64,000 bases of DNA from Bifidobacterium merycicum DSM 6492 (GTDB lineage Bacteria; Actinomycetota; Actinomycetes; Actinomycetales; Bifidobacteriaceae): NCBI RefSeq assembly GCF_900129045.1, contig NZ_FQTX01000005.1, positions 62,001 to 126,000 of the forward strand, read 5' to 3'. Below, in pieces: positions 10,785 to 20,385 of the stretch (position 1 is its first letter; each line of letters starts with the position of its first letter). A program made the position numbers and the translations under genes. A model generated the notes under the pieces. The model was given only the letters and a program-made list of their open reading frames with translations. It ran no database searches and was not told the origin of the DNA.

Positions 10785-10857
10785 TGGAGCTGATGGTAAT
10801 CGAAACCACGACCTCTTCGATGCGAACGAAGCGCTCTACCAACTGAGCTACAGCCCC
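10785..10857 (-). tRNA. tRNA-Ala, anticodon CGC
   Basis: A 73-nt cloverleaf: acceptor GGGGCTG/CAGCTCC with discriminator A, D-arm GCTC...GAGC, anticodon stem CTTCG/CGAAG with loop TTCGCAT, T-loop TTCGATT. CCA is not encoded. It reads GCG codons. Confidence 0.95.
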
Positions 10858-11000
10858 TTGGAGTGTTGTTCTGCTTCGCAGGACAACTCAACTCACTGTA
10901 GTACAGCCCCTGCCTAAATGCAAAACGGCGTTGCGCCATACGCGCGGTGAAACCTGTGTGAACGGCAGGGAAACCGGGGAGGGAAGGACGGCAATTGCCC

Positions 11001-11735
11001 CTACCGCAGCACGACATGACGGTTGAGTTCGCGGCGCAATCGCCGCCAATCCGGCAGATACGCGTCCATACGCCGCCGGAAGCCCTCGCCGTGCCCATGC
11101 TCCCACAGATGCGTGAGCTCATGCACCAACACGTACTCCAGGAACTTCGGATCCATGAGTCCCAATTGCAGATTCAATCGGATCCGCCCGGTGCGCGGCG
11201 TGCAGGACCCCCAACGTGAGGTCATGGTGCGCAACGTGATATGAGTGGGGGACTTGCCCACAATCGGCTCCCAACGTGCGAGCAGGGCGGGGAGCGCGGC
11301 GTTGATCGCGGCCTCGGCCCTTTGGCGCAGAGCATCGTTCCAAGCGGGGATTGCGGGGATTGCGGGTGCTGATGGGGCGTCTGATGCGCCCGGTAATCCG
11401 TCCGGCAGTTCGCCTATACCGTTCATGTCGCCCGTACCACCCGCATCGAATCGCCCGCCATCACCCAGCGCTTGCGCCTCCTCACGCGCTCGCCGACGCA
11501 TGGCGGTCCGGTTTCCGTCAATCCAACCGCGACGGCTCCGCACGAACGCGACGATGGTGGCGTCCGGCGTGCGCTTGGGCGCGGAAACCACCACATCACC
11601 CGTAGGGGGTTTGATGCGCAGATACATGTTCTTGATGGGTTTGCGCGTCACGCGCACATCCAGGCCGTCGATCATCACGGCAACATTGTGAGGCATGCCG
11701 CCAACATCGGCGGGTTCGTCCCCGCGCCCGTACAT
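11001..11735 (-). CDS. YgjP-like zinc metallopeptidase domain protein (DUF45, M48-like)
   Basis: 244 residues. The zinc motif HELTHLWEHGHGEGF (HExxH) near the C-terminus, preceded by TSRWGSCT and LNLQLGLMDPKFLEYVLVHE, is diagnostic of the YgjP/SprT-like DUF45 family. Natural substrates are not settled for this family. The middle (about 65-120) is a Gly/Asp/Pro-rich insertion. Start choice is uncertain: ATG 11735 (MYGRGDEP) or ATG 11696 (MPHNVAVM); neither has a strong ribosome site. The gene is divergent from the CNNM-type gene, whose start at 11795 is close. Confidence 0.85.
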   Translation of the reverse strand: MYGRGDEPADVGGMPHNVAVMIDGLDVRVTRKPIKNMYLRIKPPTGDVVVSAPKRTPDATIVAFVRSRRGWIDGNRTAMRRRAREEAQALGDGGRFDAGGTGDMNGIGELPDGLPGASDAPSAPAIPAIPAWNDALRQRAEAAINAALPALLARWEPIVGKSPTHITLRTMTSRWGSCTPRTGRIRLNLQLGLMDPKFLEYVLVHELTHLWEHGHGEGFRRRMDAYLPDWRRLRRELNRHVVLR

Positions 11736-11794
11736 AGTCCGCTGGCCGCGGGCGGCTGATCGGCCTTGACAAGCCGAAAAGATAGACTGGCGGC

Positions 11795-13177
11795 ATGTCA
11801 CTTGGTTTGAATATCCTGCTGATTCTCATTTTCCTGCTGCTGGGTTCGGTGTTCGCCGGCACCGAACTCGCGCTGGTGAGCCTGCGCGGCTCCCAAATCG
11901 ACCAGATGGAACTCCAGGATGCCCGTGGTGCGCGAGTGGCGAAAATCGCCCGCGACCCCAACACCTTCCTGTCCAGCGTGCAGATCGGCGTCACCCTGTC
12001 CGGCTTCCTGTCCGCATCGTTCGGCGAATCCTCCATCGCACCGTTCGTGGTGCCCGTTGTGGAAGGCTGGGGCGTGCCGCATCATGTCGCCGCGCCGTTG
12101 ACCACCATCGGCCTGACGCTCATCATCTCCTACTGCTCGATCGTGATCTCCGAGCTGGTGCCGAAACGTATCGCCATGCAACGCAACGAGGCCATCGCCC
12201 GCGCGGTCGTGCCGGCCATCGACGTGTTCTCCAAGGTATGCCGTCCTCTGATCTGGCTGATCGGTAAGAACACCAACGGTTTGGTGCGTCTGCTCGGCTT
12301 CGACCCGAACGAGACCGAAACCGAGGTTTCCGACGACGAGCTGCGCGTGCTGGTCAACTCCAACACCAACCTGAGCAAGGACGAGCGCACGATCCTCGAC
12401 GACGTGTTCGACGCTTCCGAGACGATCGTGGCCGAAGTAATGCGCCCGCGTGCCGACGTCGTGTTCATCGACGGTTCGATGTCGCTGGACGAGGCCGCCG
12501 CTTTCGTGCGCGACCAGCCGTATTCCCGCTACCCGGTCACGGGCAAGGATTTCGACGACGTGCTCGGATTCGTGCACGTGCGCGACCTGCTGGACGTGCG
12601 CGACCCGGAGGCTCGGGTCGTCGCCGACGTGGTGCGTGAGGGCATTTTGCTGCCGGGCACGTCCAAACTGCTGCCGAGCTTGGAGCTGTTGCGCAAGCGT
12701 GGTATCCACTTGGCCGTGGTCATCGACGAATACGGTGGCACGGACGGTATCGTCACGTTGGAGGATATGACCGAGGAGCTGGTCGGCGATATCCGCGACG
12801 AATACGATCTGCCGACCGAGAAGGGCGGCGAACGCGCCCAGCGCAGCGTGTTCGTGAACGGTGTGGCGGCCATCGAAGGCGGCACCACGCTGGAGGATTT
12901 CGAGGATCTTACCGGCATCGAACTGGAGGATGGACCGTACGAGACCGTGGCGGGCTATTTCCTCGCGCATACGGGCAAGATGGGTGCTGTGGGCGACGTG
13001 CTGCATTCCGATGAGGGGTGCGATATGAAGGTCACTCAGGTGGATGGTCGCCGTATCGCCATGATCGAGGTGCGTAAGGCCGAGGACAGCGAGCATGCGG
13101 GGGATTCCGGTTCCGGTGAAGACAAGGATGCCGGGAAGAGCGAGAAATCCGGGAAATCCGGGAAAACCGAAGAGTGA
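11795..13177 (+). CDS. CNNM/CorC (HlyC) family membrane protein with CBS pair
   Basis: 460 residues. The order is that of the hemolysin-C/CorC or CNNM family: DUF21 transmembrane domain with about four hydrophobic segments (1-175), a CBS pair (about 205-330, with RYPVTGKDFDDVLGFVHVRDLL and VIDEYGGTDGIVTLEDM), and a CorC_HlyC domain (about 345-430). Members are linked to magnesium/cobalt homeostasis; the nucleotide-binding CBS pair probably senses Mg-ATP. The C-terminal 30 residues are a charged Ser/Lys/Glu tail. It starts at ATG 11795. Confidence 0.92.
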   Translation: MSLGLNILLILIFLLLGSVFAGTELALVSLRGSQIDQMELQDARGARVAKIARDPNTFLSSVQIGVTLSGFLSASFGESSIAPFVVPVVEGWGVPHHVAAPLTTIGLTLIISYCSIVISELVPKRIAMQRNEAIARAVVPAIDVFSKVCRPLIWLIGKNTNGLVRLLGFDPNETETEVSDDELRVLVNSNTNLSKDERTILDDVFDASETIVAEVMRPRADVVFIDGSMSLDEAAAFVRDQPYSRYPVTGKDFDDVLGFVHVRDLLDVRDPEARVVADVVREGILLPGTSKLLPSLELLRKRGIHLAVVIDEYGGTDGIVTLEDMTEELVGDIRDEYDLPTEKGGERAQRSVFVNGVAAIEGGTTLEDFEDLTGIELEDGPYETVAGYFLAHTGKMGAVGDVLHSDEGCDMKVTQVDGRRIAMIEVRKAEDSEHAGDSGSGEDKDAGKSEKSGKSGKTEE

Positions 13178-13274
13178 TGTTCGGCTGATCGGTTCGCCTG
13201 GGCTGTGAATTAGCTGGCCTGGGCGAACCGGTTCGGCACGACCGACGCTGTTCCGATAGGGGAGTTGATATGAG

Positions 13275-13306
13275 AAAACCCCGGAACCATGCAGTTCCGG
13301 GGTTTT
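13275..13306. terminator. Bidirectional intrinsic terminator
   Basis: Arms AAAACCCCGGAAC (13275-13287) and GTTCCGGGGTTTT (13294-13306). Both strands give a U-tract, so it serves the CNNM-type gene (+) and tRNA-Ala (-). Confidence 0.92.
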
Positions 13307-13311
13307 GTTTG

Positions 13312-13384
13312 TGGAGCATGCCGGGTTCGAACCGGCGACCCTCTGCTTGCAAAGCAGATGCGCTACCAGCTGCGCCAATGCCCC
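13312..13384 (-). tRNA. tRNA-Ala, anticodon TGC
   Basis: 73 nt: acceptor GGGGCAT/ATGCTCC + A, anticodon stem TCTGC/GCAGA with loop TTTGCAA (anticodon TGC), T-loop TTCGAAC. CCA is not encoded. Confidence 0.96.
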
Positions 13385-13387
13385 AAG

Positions 13388-13415
13388 TGAAAAAAAGAGC
13401 GACCGTACAGTCGCT
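13388..13415 (-). terminator. Terminator between tRNA-Ile and tRNA-Ala
   Basis: Stem AGCGAC/GTCGCT (13398-13403/13410-13415) followed on the minus strand by a long T-run. It would separate the two tRNAs into different transcripts or allow partial read-through. Confidence 0.75.
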
Positions 13416-13425
13416 TCATTTTCCG

Positions 13426-13499
13426 TGGGCCCGGAAGGACTTGAACCTTCGACCTCATCCTTATCAGGGATGCGCTCTAACCACCTGAGCTACGGGCCC
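13426..13499 (-). tRNA. tRNA-Ile, anticodon GAT
   Basis: 74 nt: acceptor GGGCCCG/CGGGCCC + A, anticodon stem CATCC/GGATG with loop CTGATAA, T-loop TTCAAGT. An Ile-GAU/Ala-UGC pair outside an rRNA operon is the arrangement seen near gyrA in other actinobacteria. Confidence 0.96.
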
Positions 13500-13858
13500 G
13501 ATCCATGCACTTTAAAAGCGCACAAGCAGTTAAGATACCAGAGTGGTCCGTATAGTGCAAAACTCGGGCGTGTCGCGCGTATGTCGTGAGCGTGCAGCGT
13601 GTGGCGAAAGGCGCCTGAGGGGCGGTAAAAATCGGTAAAACCGCGAGCTCGGCGGTCCGCCACGCATAAAGTGGTGGTATCGATTCGACGGTGGGAAGCG
13701 CTGTAGGCGGCATGTTGTGAAACATGGCGTGAAACGTCGTATATGCCACGGAACGGCAACGTCCGCAGAACTTGTTGTGGCGATGGCGGCCCCACTGTTA
13801 CAGACGAAGCTGCAAGCGAAGTCACAAGGCGAAGTCACAGACAAACGAAAGGCGAGAC
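13500..13858. other. Gap of 359 bp upstream of the acetyltransferase gene
   Basis: No gene is supported. It must hold the tRNA-Ile promoter (minus) and the acetyltransferase promoter (plus). A short direct repeat (GCGAAGTCACA twice) lies at about 13817-13841; nothing else stands out. Confidence 0.5.
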
Positions 13859-14530
13859 ATGGGCGTCCCACAAGTTCCACAGGAAATCCTCGACGTAATG
13901 CACCATCCTGGCGTGTACTACTGCGATATGCCCGGCATGGGCGAAGCGCAAACCGCGCAACTGGAGAACCTCTACGATTTCAACGCCACCAGACCCAGCG
14001 AAGGTGCCCGCCGACGCGAACTCATGGAACGCTTCTTCGCCGAAGCGGGGGAGGGGCTCTACATCGAGCCACCGCTGCATGCCAACTGGGGTTGCAGCAC
14101 GCATTGGGGTGCGCGCTGTTATGCGAACTTCAACCTCACGCTGGTCGACGACGGCGAGATCTTCATCGGCGACCACACCATGATCGGCCCGAACGTCACC
14201 CTGGTCACCACCGGGCATCCCATCCGCCCGGACCTGCGCGAACGAATCGGCCAATACTCCGAACCCATCCACATCGGTCGGAACGTGTGGATCGGCGCGG
14301 GCGTGACCGTATTGCCCGGCGTGACCATCGGCGATAACTCGGTGATCGGCGCGAACAGTCTGGTCACCAAGGACATTCCCGCGGACAGTGTCGCCTACGG
14401 CAGCCCGTGCAAGGTGGTGCGTCCGATCGGCCCGCACGACTACGAGTACTACTGGTGTGATCGCCGCTACAGCGAAAGCGAAGGCGAAAACGGAAACGGG
14501 AACGGGAACACCGGCGAATCCGCGGAATAA
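13859..14530 (+). CDS. Sugar O-acetyltransferase (LacA/Maa type)
   Basis: 223 residues. The N-terminal maltose-acetyltransferase helix region (about 1-60) is followed by a left-handed beta-helix of hexapeptide repeats (IFIGDHTMIGPNVTLVT, HIGRNVWIGAGVTVLPGVTIGDNSVIGANSLVTKDI), as in galactoside/maltose O-acetyltransferases. It transfers acetyl from acetyl-CoA to a sugar hydroxyl; the catalytic His is in TTGHPIRPD. The Asn/Gly/Glu-rich last 25 residues are low complexity. ATG 13859 follows AAAGGCGAG, and the longer open frame upstream has no ribosome site. Whether the purpose is detoxifying non-metabolised sugars is inference. Confidence 0.92.
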   Translation: MGVPQVPQEILDVMHHPGVYYCDMPGMGEAQTAQLENLYDFNATRPSEGARRRELMERFFAEAGEGLYIEPPLHANWGCSTHWGARCYANFNLTLVDDGEIFIGDHTMIGPNVTLVTTGHPIRPDLRERIGQYSEPIHIGRNVWIGAGVTVLPGVTIGDNSVIGANSLVTKDIPADSVAYGSPCKVVRPIGPHDYEYYWCDRRYSESEGENGNGNGNTGESAE

Positions 14531-14549
14531 GCAACGACTGGAAGCACAT

Positions 14550-14593
14550 GCGCTGGCGCCGGCGGAACAATTATCACCCGCCTGCGCCAGCGC
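14550..14593. terminator. Stem-loop between convergent genes
   Basis: Perfect arms GCGCTGGCGC (14550-14559) and GCGCCAGCGC (14584-14593). There is no T-run, so terminator function is tentative. Confidence 0.45.
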
Positions 14594-14603
14594 GCCGTAA
14601 GTC

Positions 14604-15299
14604 TCAGAAGCTCAATACCTCGACCTTGCCGGAATCCAGCTGGTAGCGTGCGCCGACCAGCATGAGACGATCCTCGGCCAGCGCCCGGCGAATCACGTCG
14701 GAACGGTCGACCAGTTCCTCGATGGTGCGCGCGATATGCACGCGTTCGAAATCCTCATTGGATTCAAGTTCCGACTCATGCGCCTGCCAGATGGAGAAGC
14801 CGACGGTACGCAGCATGATGGATTCGGCTTCGATAATGCGCTCATCAAGATCGACGATGCTTTCCGCCGCCGTCAGCGGGTCTTCGGCGTCCGCGGTCAG
14901 TTGGTGCAGCAGCCCCTCATATTCCTTGATGCCCTGCTTGATCGCGCCGCAATTCTGATGGCCGAGCACCACCAGCAGCCGTACGCCCAACGAATCCACC
15001 GCATACTCCAGCGAAGCAAGCACGGCATCATCGACGATATGCCCGGCGGTGCGCACGGTGAACAGTTCACCCAAACCCGAGTCGAAGATGATATCGGGGC
15101 TCACGCGCGAATCCGAGCAGCTCAGCACCGCCGCGTCCGGCTCATGCGTGTCGATCAAGGCTTCGCGAGCTTCGGCGCTACGATTCGGATGCACCGGCTT
15201 GCCTTCCGTGAATCTGCGATTCCCCGCCAGCAGACGGTTCCAAACGCCGCTCGCCGTACCTTCGACCTCGTTCTGGTCCACAAACATCTCATCTGCCAT
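14604..15299 (-). CDS. Beta-class carbonic anhydrase
   Basis: 231 residues. Zinc ligands C61, H114 and C117, with the D63-R65 dyad (CSDSR and GHQNCG), define a beta-carbonic anhydrase, interconverting CO2 and bicarbonate. It would supply bicarbonate to PEP carboxylase, encoded 2.3 kb away, and to biotin carboxylases; that link is inference. ATG 15299 (MADEMF) has GGAGG 11 bases upstream; the in-frame ATG at 15317 lacks a site. Confidence 0.94.
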   Translation of the reverse strand: MADEMFVDQNEVEGTASGVWNRLLAGNRRFTEGKPVHPNRSAEAREALIDTHEPDAAVLSCSDSRVSPDIIFDSGLGELFTVRTAGHIVDDAVLASLEYAVDSLGVRLLVVLGHQNCGAIKQGIKEYEGLLHQLTADAEDPLTAAESIVDLDERIIEAESIMLRTVGFSIWQAHESELESNEDFERVHIARTIEELVDRSDVIRRALAEDRLMLVGARYQLDSGKVEVLSF

Positions 15300-15373
15300 T
15301 GATTTCCGCCCCTCCATTGCTCAGGCTACGGATATCTTACGGTCAGGGCTGCCCGTGGATGCGTCTCAGAAAC

Positions 15374-16315
15374 TTAGCGAACTGTGATGGCAGAAATGAG
15401 ATTGTTCTTCATCCAATCGTCAATGATGAATATCGCGCCGTCTGAACTTTCGCCGCCGGCATCAGTGTTGTTTCGCGCTGTTATGAAATCAACCGTACCG
15501 CCGGATTGGAGATCCGTAAGATCTGTGTATTCCTCGTCGCTTTTTAGTTCGATACCGCCCATCGCTGCGAGTGCTGGGTATCGGTGTGCCCATACTTCGA
15601 CATGGTGATCCGAGCTGATGGGTACGTATCCCATGATTGAGGTTGCGACATCGCCACCACTGTAAGTCAGCGTCCCTGATTCGACGCTTATAGTGCATAC
15701 AGGATTTTCCGTATCCGGGTATGTCTTCGATAATATCGTTACCGTATCGCCATCGACTTGTGCGATAACACGATCACGCCAGTATTTCGGCAGATCGAAT
15801 TCATACGATTGTGCGGTGACATGATATTGTGCAATGTCTTCAGAAGCCTGCTGTTTTTTGGTGTTTTTGCTTTCGTCTTTGGCATTTCCATCGTTTTTCG
15901 CTTTGTTGGAGTTGTCCTGCTGCTTCGTATGAGTTGATGCACTACCGGACTTCTGGGCTGATGCATGATGTTCCCGTTGTGTTGACGCGGACTGCTCTCC
16001 GTGCCCACCCCACATACCGGTTGCATAGGAGACCCCCGCGCCGATTGCGGTGGCCACTACGAGCAGGCCAGCCGCAATGGCGACGACATGTTTTCCGGAG
16101 ATTCCGTTGGTTGCATTGTCTATTCCTTTTTGTGTTGAGGGTAGCGAGGTCGGAGGGATTAGAGGAGTTGGTATTGCTGTTGGATCCGATACGGCCAGAT
16201 CAACCGGAATTGTTGTTTCTGCTGGTTGTGATTGCGATGGCAGCGGCGTTCCGCAGGAAAAACAGAATTTAGAATCTTCGGTATTCGATGTGCCGCAATT
16301 AGTGCAGTTCTTCAT
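15374..16315 (-). CDS. Zinc-ribbon membrane protein of unknown function
   Basis: 313 residues. Residues 1-25 are a zinc ribbon (CTNCG...CFSCG), then a Pro/Thr-rich cytoplasmic linker, one membrane segment at about 77-98, a Ser/Lys/Asn-rich spacer (about 105-160) and an extracellular domain of about 150 residues. This plan (zinc_ribbon_2 + TM + exported domain) is common in bifidobacteria and lactobacilli; no function is established. Base composition is more AT-rich than the neighbours, so recent acquisition is possible. Confidence 0.75.
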   Translation of the reverse strand: MKNCTNCGTSNTEDSKFCFSCGTPLPSQSQPAETTIPVDLAVSDPTAIPTPLIPPTSLPSTQKGIDNATNGISGKHVVAIAAGLLVVATAIGAGVSYATGMWGGHGEQSASTQREHHASAQKSGSASTHTKQQDNSNKAKNDGNAKDESKNTKKQQASEDIAQYHVTAQSYEFDLPKYWRDRVIAQVDGDTVTILSKTYPDTENPVCTISVESGTLTYSGGDVATSIMGYVPISSDHHVEVWAHRYPALAAMGGIELKSDEEYTDLTDLQSGGTVDFITARNNTDAGGESSDGAIFIIDDWMKNNLISAITVR

Positions 16316-16412
16316 GTAGCGTCCCCTCTCATGTACCGCTTATGATAGAGGATTTTTCGGATGAGTGGTACCAGAAAATGGCTTATATGAGGGGTGGAAG
16401 GTCGTCGGACAA

Positions 16413-16808
16413 TTACCGGTAGGTGTCGCGAAGCTGCAGGATGTGTTGCTCGATTTGGTGGATCACCGCGATGAACGTGGCGTCGTCGCAGCCTGTGGGA
16501 TCAGGCAAACCCCAATCAGCGTCGAACGGTCTGCCTATGTACGGGCAGCGCACGCCGCAGCCCATCGATATGGCGATGTCCGGGGCGGGGATCGCGTCAA
16601 TCGTCTTGCTGTACTGCGTGCGTTCCATGTCGATGCCGTACAGTTCCTTCATCAGTCGGACGGCGTCCTGATTGATGCGCGGCTTCGTTTCGGTTCCCGC
16701 CGAATAGCAGTCGAGCACATCGCCCGCAAGCAGTTTTCCGAGCACTTCGGCGATCTGGCTGCGGCAGGAATTATGCACGCAGATGAACGCGACCTTCGCC
16801 TTACTCAT
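16413..16808 (-). CDS. arsC: Arsenate reductase, low-molecular-weight phosphatase type
   Basis: 131 residues. The P-loop C10-VHNSC-R16-S is the CX5R of the LMW-PTPase/thioredoxin-coupled ArsC family. Cysteines in SMGCGVRCPYIG (about 83-90) match the redox cascade of ArsC, so it reduces arsenate to arsenite. There is no arsenite pump or ArsR next to it. A protein-tyrosine phosphatase is the alternative but would not carry the extra cysteines. Confidence 0.88.
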   Translation of the reverse strand: MSKAKVAFICVHNSCRSQIAEVLGKLLAGDVLDCYSAGTETKPRINQDAVRLMKELYGIDMERTQYSKTIDAIPAPDIAISMGCGVRCPYIGRPFDADWGLPDPTGCDDATFIAVIHQIEQHILQLRDTYR

Positions 16809-16980
16809 GATTTGCCCCCGGCCTCTGACCTTTTCCTGGACTTCCGATGCCTACCTTAACGGGAGCCGATGCCGGACGATGCCGGTTCCTGAATCGGCGA
16901 AGAGACACGACGTCTACCAGCCTTCCTCCATTGCGATTTGCTTTCGATTTGGAATTCCTCTGCCAGATACGGGGAAACTT

Positions 16981-17478
16981 CTAAAAGGCTGCTATGCCGA
17001 GGAAAAATCCTGTAATACCGGTGGCCATCAATACGATGATGGTGATGATTCCGGCGAAGATACGTACAGGAAGGGTTTCTTTTCCATGGTTTGATGGGCT
17101 GTCCGCAACTAATCTCATTACTCCAGTCGCAACCCAGCAAACTGCGCCCAGGACTAGTGTCAGGAATTCTCGACACCATTCCGTTTCAAGTGCGGGAATG
17201 CCGACGATTGATGACGGGTCGCTTGCCAGTCTTGGTGGAATAGCGCATAGGATACGCTCCAATATCAGGTAAGGGGTATCAAAATGGATCAGAGTCAAAG
17301 CGAATGGGAGCTGTAGCACCAGTCCTATCCACCACAGCGTGCGTCGGATGGTCGCGAGTCTGTTGCCCGGCCTAGTGTCCGGCTTGCCGCCTTCGCCCTC
17401 CGTCCCGGTACCGTCTGTGGGCGTGTGGTCCCCCTCGTGCGCGTCCGTGTCCCTTTCTGTGTCCCTTTCCGCGTCCAT
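16981..17478 (-). CDS. Small membrane protein of unknown function
   Basis: 165 residues. The first 45 are acidic and Thr/Gly-rich, followed by three probable membrane segments (about 48-66, 100-122, 143-163). I do not recognise a family. ATG 17478 has GGAGGGGG immediately upstream, which decides against the ATG at 17496. The membrane part is more AT-rich than neighbouring genes. Confidence 0.6.
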   Translation of the reverse strand: MDAERDTERDTDAHEGDHTPTDGTGTEGEGGKPDTRPGNRLATIRRTLWWIGLVLQLPFALTLIHFDTPYLILERILCAIPPRLASDPSSIVGIPALETEWCREFLTLVLGAVCWVATGVMRLVADSPSNHGKETLPVRIFAGIITIIVLMATGITGFFLGIAAF

Positions 17479-17637
17479 ATGTCCCCCTCCGATCATCCGA
17501 GTCTGTCGCTCGGCCCCGCACGCCCTTTCCGCGCGCTGTCGCCGGCCAGTCTAGGGACGTGCGACGCGAACGGGGAGGCCCGCGCCGTCAATCGGCACGG
17601 AACCTCCCCGTTCGTCAAGCGGTCGGACAGCCGCGGA

Positions 17638-20385
17638 TCAGCCCGTGTTCTGCAGGCCGGCGGCGACGCCCGAAACGGTGCACAGGATGAGGTACGTGTA
17701 CCCCTCCCTCTTGCCGTGGCTGAGCTCTTCCTTGTCCACCTTCTTGCGCAGCGACTTGAGCGCCAGCACTTGGGTGAGGGACAGCACGTCCACGTACGGG
17801 GAACGGATGCGCACGGCGCGGCCAAGCACGTGACGGTGCTGCAGCGGCCATTTGTCGCCAACGATGGCAAGCACCCACTTGCGGGTCAGCTTCATCTCGG
17901 ACAGCACCTTCTCCGGCAGATCCTCGCGGTCGTCAAGGGCGAGGTACATGCGGGCGATGCGCTCATCAGTCTTGGCAATCGACATTTCGATGTTGTCAAT
18001 GAACGTCGAGAACAGCGGCCACTCCTCGTAAGCCTTGCGCAGCGTGTCCAGATCACCGAACTTCTCGCAGGCGGTGCCCAGGCCGTACCATGCGGCCAGG
18101 TTGATGCGGGCCTGTGCCCAGGAGAAGATCCACGGGATGGTACGCAGATCGTCGAGGGACTTGGCGCCGAGGCCACGCTTCGCCGGGCGGGAGCCGATCG
18201 GCAGCAGGCCGATCTCGGTCAGCGGCGTCACGGTGGAGAACCACGGGGCGAAACCGTCGGTGTTCAGCAGGTCGAGGAAGCGCTCATGGGCGGCTTCGTC
18301 AAGCTTGCTGGCCATATCGGCGTACTTCTCGGTCATCTCGGTGTTGCGCTTCTCCACGCTCGGAGCGGACTGCAGCAGCGTTGCGGCCGCAACGGACTCG
18401 ACGTGGCGGATGGCCAGGATCGGGTTGCCGTAGCGGGCGAAAATGACCTCGCCCTGCTCGGTGAGCTTGAAACGGCACTTCACGGAGCCGACCGGCTGGG
18501 CGAGCACCGCGCGGTTGGCAGGGCCGCCGCCACGACCGACGGCGCCGCCGCGGCCATGGAACAGGGTCAGGTCGATGTCGTGCGATTCCGCCCACTTCGC
18601 GATGCGCTCCTGCGCGGAGTGCAGGGCGAGCGTGGCGGAGGTCGGGCCGGCGTCCTTCGAGGAATCGGAGTAGCCGAGCATGACTTCCAGCTTGCCGCCG
18701 GTTGCCTTCAGACGAGCCTGCACTTCAGGAATCTTGATCATTTCCTCAAGCACGTTCACCGAGTTCTGCAGATCCTCCAGCTGTTCGAACAGCGGGATCA
18801 CGTCGATGGTCGGCACATCCTCGGGATGCGCGAAGGCCAGACGGTTCAGCTCGTACACGTCCTTGATGTTCTGGGCGCTCTTGGTGAAGGAGATGATGTA
18901 GCGGCGGGCGGCCTTCTGGCCGTTGCGCTTCTGGATGGCACCGAGGGCGCGGAACGTGTCGAGCACCTCGTGGGTCATCGGCTGCAGTTCGCCGCGCTCA
19001 CCATGCAGACCGTGCTCGCGGATATCCTCCAGCGCACGGGAGTGCACGACGGAATGCTGACGGAACTCCATCTCGACCATGTGGAAGCCGAAGGTTTCGG
19101 CCTGCCAGATCAGATCCTGCAGCGGGCCGTAAGCGGAACGCTTCGCACCTGCCGCGGCGAGGGAACGCTGCACGACCTTCAGGTCGGCGATGAAATCATC
19201 GCAGGAGTGGTACATCAGGTCGGCGTCGCGCTCGATGGTGTAGTGCAGACGATCGGCCATGACCAGCATGACCGCGCGGTGCAGTTCCTTGGTGGAGATC
19301 AGAGCGGCCTTGTCGGTGAGACGCTCGCTCATTTCCTTCTGATGGTTCCACAGGTTCTTCAGCTCGGTGCTGGCCGGGGTGGTGCCCGCCTCCATCGTGA
19401 GGTTCCTGCCCACGGTGCGGGTCTCCTGCTCAAGCGCGGCGACCACGTGGTCGCTGAACTTGCGGGCGACCTGACGGCTCACCTTGGCGGTGACGTTCGG
19501 GTTGCCGTCGCGGTCGGAGCCGATCCAGCTGCCGGGATGGAAGAATGCCGGGCACACCGGTTCCGTCAGGCCGGCCTTGTCGCCGAGCAGCCAGTCGTCG
19601 AAACGACGGTACACCTGCGGAATCGTGTGGAACAGCGTGGAATCGAAGATGTCGAGAATGGTGTCCGCTTCCTCAACCGGGGTCGGCTTCTTCAGCGCGA
19701 TCGGGGAGGTACGGAACAGGGCGTCGATCTCGTTGTACAGGCGACGGCTGTTTTCCTTCTTATCGGAACCGCCGAGCTGGTTGTGGACTTCAAGCAGCTC
19801 GGAGATCCTGCGGATCTTGCCTTCCACGGCCTTACGGCGGGCTTCGGTCGGATGCGCGGTGAACACGGGGTGGAATTCCAGCCTGTCCAGCAGCTCCTTG
19901 GCCTTCGCCGGACCCATCTCGTTGATGAGCTTGTGGTAGGCGACGGTGAGTTCGTTGACAGGGTCGACGGCATTGCTGTCGTCCACTTCGGACTCACGCT
20001 CACGCAGCACGGAAACGCGGTAGTTCTCCTCGGAAAGATTGGCGAGGTGGAAGTAGGTGGCGAATGCGCGGGCGAGCAGCTGTGCGTCGTGCAGGTTCAT
20101 CTCGTCGATGACCTTCACGGCTTCGGCCAGACCGTCCTCGTCCGTGTTTGTGTTGCCGCCGAAATGCTCGTCGCTTGCTTCGACCGCATATTTGCGCACG
20201 GTGTCGAAGGTGGCGAGCAGCTTGGGATCGTACTCATTGAGTACATCACGAAGGATCTTCAGACTCAGATCCATATCGTATTTCAGATTCTCAGGAAGAT
20301 CGTGCTCTTCCGGAGCCTTGCGGCCGGTACCGGTTTCCACGATGGAAGCATCGGCGGGCACGATTTGCTGTTCATCTTTTGCCAA
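17638..20385 (-). CDS. ppc: Phosphoenolpyruvate carboxylase
   Basis: 915 residues, full length. It converts PEP and bicarbonate to oxaloacetate, the anaplerotic entry to aspartate and glutamate in an organism lacking a full TCA cycle. Catalytic signatures are the HPTEARR histidine region (VFTAHPTEARRK), PGSWIGSDRDGNPNV, FHGRGGAVGRGGGPA and the C-terminal LQNTG. The start is a TTG at 20385: AAGGAGGT lies five bases upstream and no ATG or GTG fits. The initiator residue is therefore Met despite the codon. Confidence 0.97.
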   Translation of the reverse strand: MAKDEQQIVPADASIVETGTGRKAPEEHDLPENLKYDMDLSLKILRDVLNEYDPKLLATFDTVRKYAVEASDEHFGGNTNTDEDGLAEAVKVIDEMNLHDAQLLARAFATYFHLANLSEENYRVSVLRERESEVDDSNAVDPVNELTVAYHKLINEMGPAKAKELLDRLEFHPVFTAHPTEARRKAVEGKIRRISELLEVHNQLGGSDKKENSRRLYNEIDALFRTSPIALKKPTPVEEADTILDIFDSTLFHTIPQVYRRFDDWLLGDKAGLTEPVCPAFFHPGSWIGSDRDGNPNVTAKVSRQVARKFSDHVVAALEQETRTVGRNLTMEAGTTPASTELKNLWNHQKEMSERLTDKAALISTKELHRAVMLVMADRLHYTIERDADLMYHSCDDFIADLKVVQRSLAAAGAKRSAYGPLQDLIWQAETFGFHMVEMEFRQHSVVHSRALEDIREHGLHGERGELQPMTHEVLDTFRALGAIQKRNGQKAARRYIISFTKSAQNIKDVYELNRLAFAHPEDVPTIDVIPLFEQLEDLQNSVNVLEEMIKIPEVQARLKATGGKLEVMLGYSDSSKDAGPTSATLALHSAQERIAKWAESHDIDLTLFHGRGGAVGRGGGPANRAVLAQPVGSVKCRFKLTEQGEVIFARYGNPILAIRHVESVAAATLLQSAPSVEKRNTEMTEKYADMASKLDEAAHERFLDLLNTDGFAPWFSTVTPLTEIGLLPIGSRPAKRGLGAKSLDDLRTIPWIFSWAQARINLAAWYGLGTACEKFGDLDTLRKAYEEWPLFSTFIDNIEMSIAKTDERIARMYLALDDREDLPEKVLSEMKLTRKWVLAIVGDKWPLQHRHVLGRAVRIRSPYVDVLSLTQVLALKSLRKKVDKEELSHGKREGYTYLILCTVSGVAAGLQNTG

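Noticed and set aside
14550..14593. Strong rho-independent terminator between the acetyltransferase and carbonic anhydrase genes.
   Set aside because: The stem is perfect but no U-run follows on either strand; kept only as a low-confidence hairpin.
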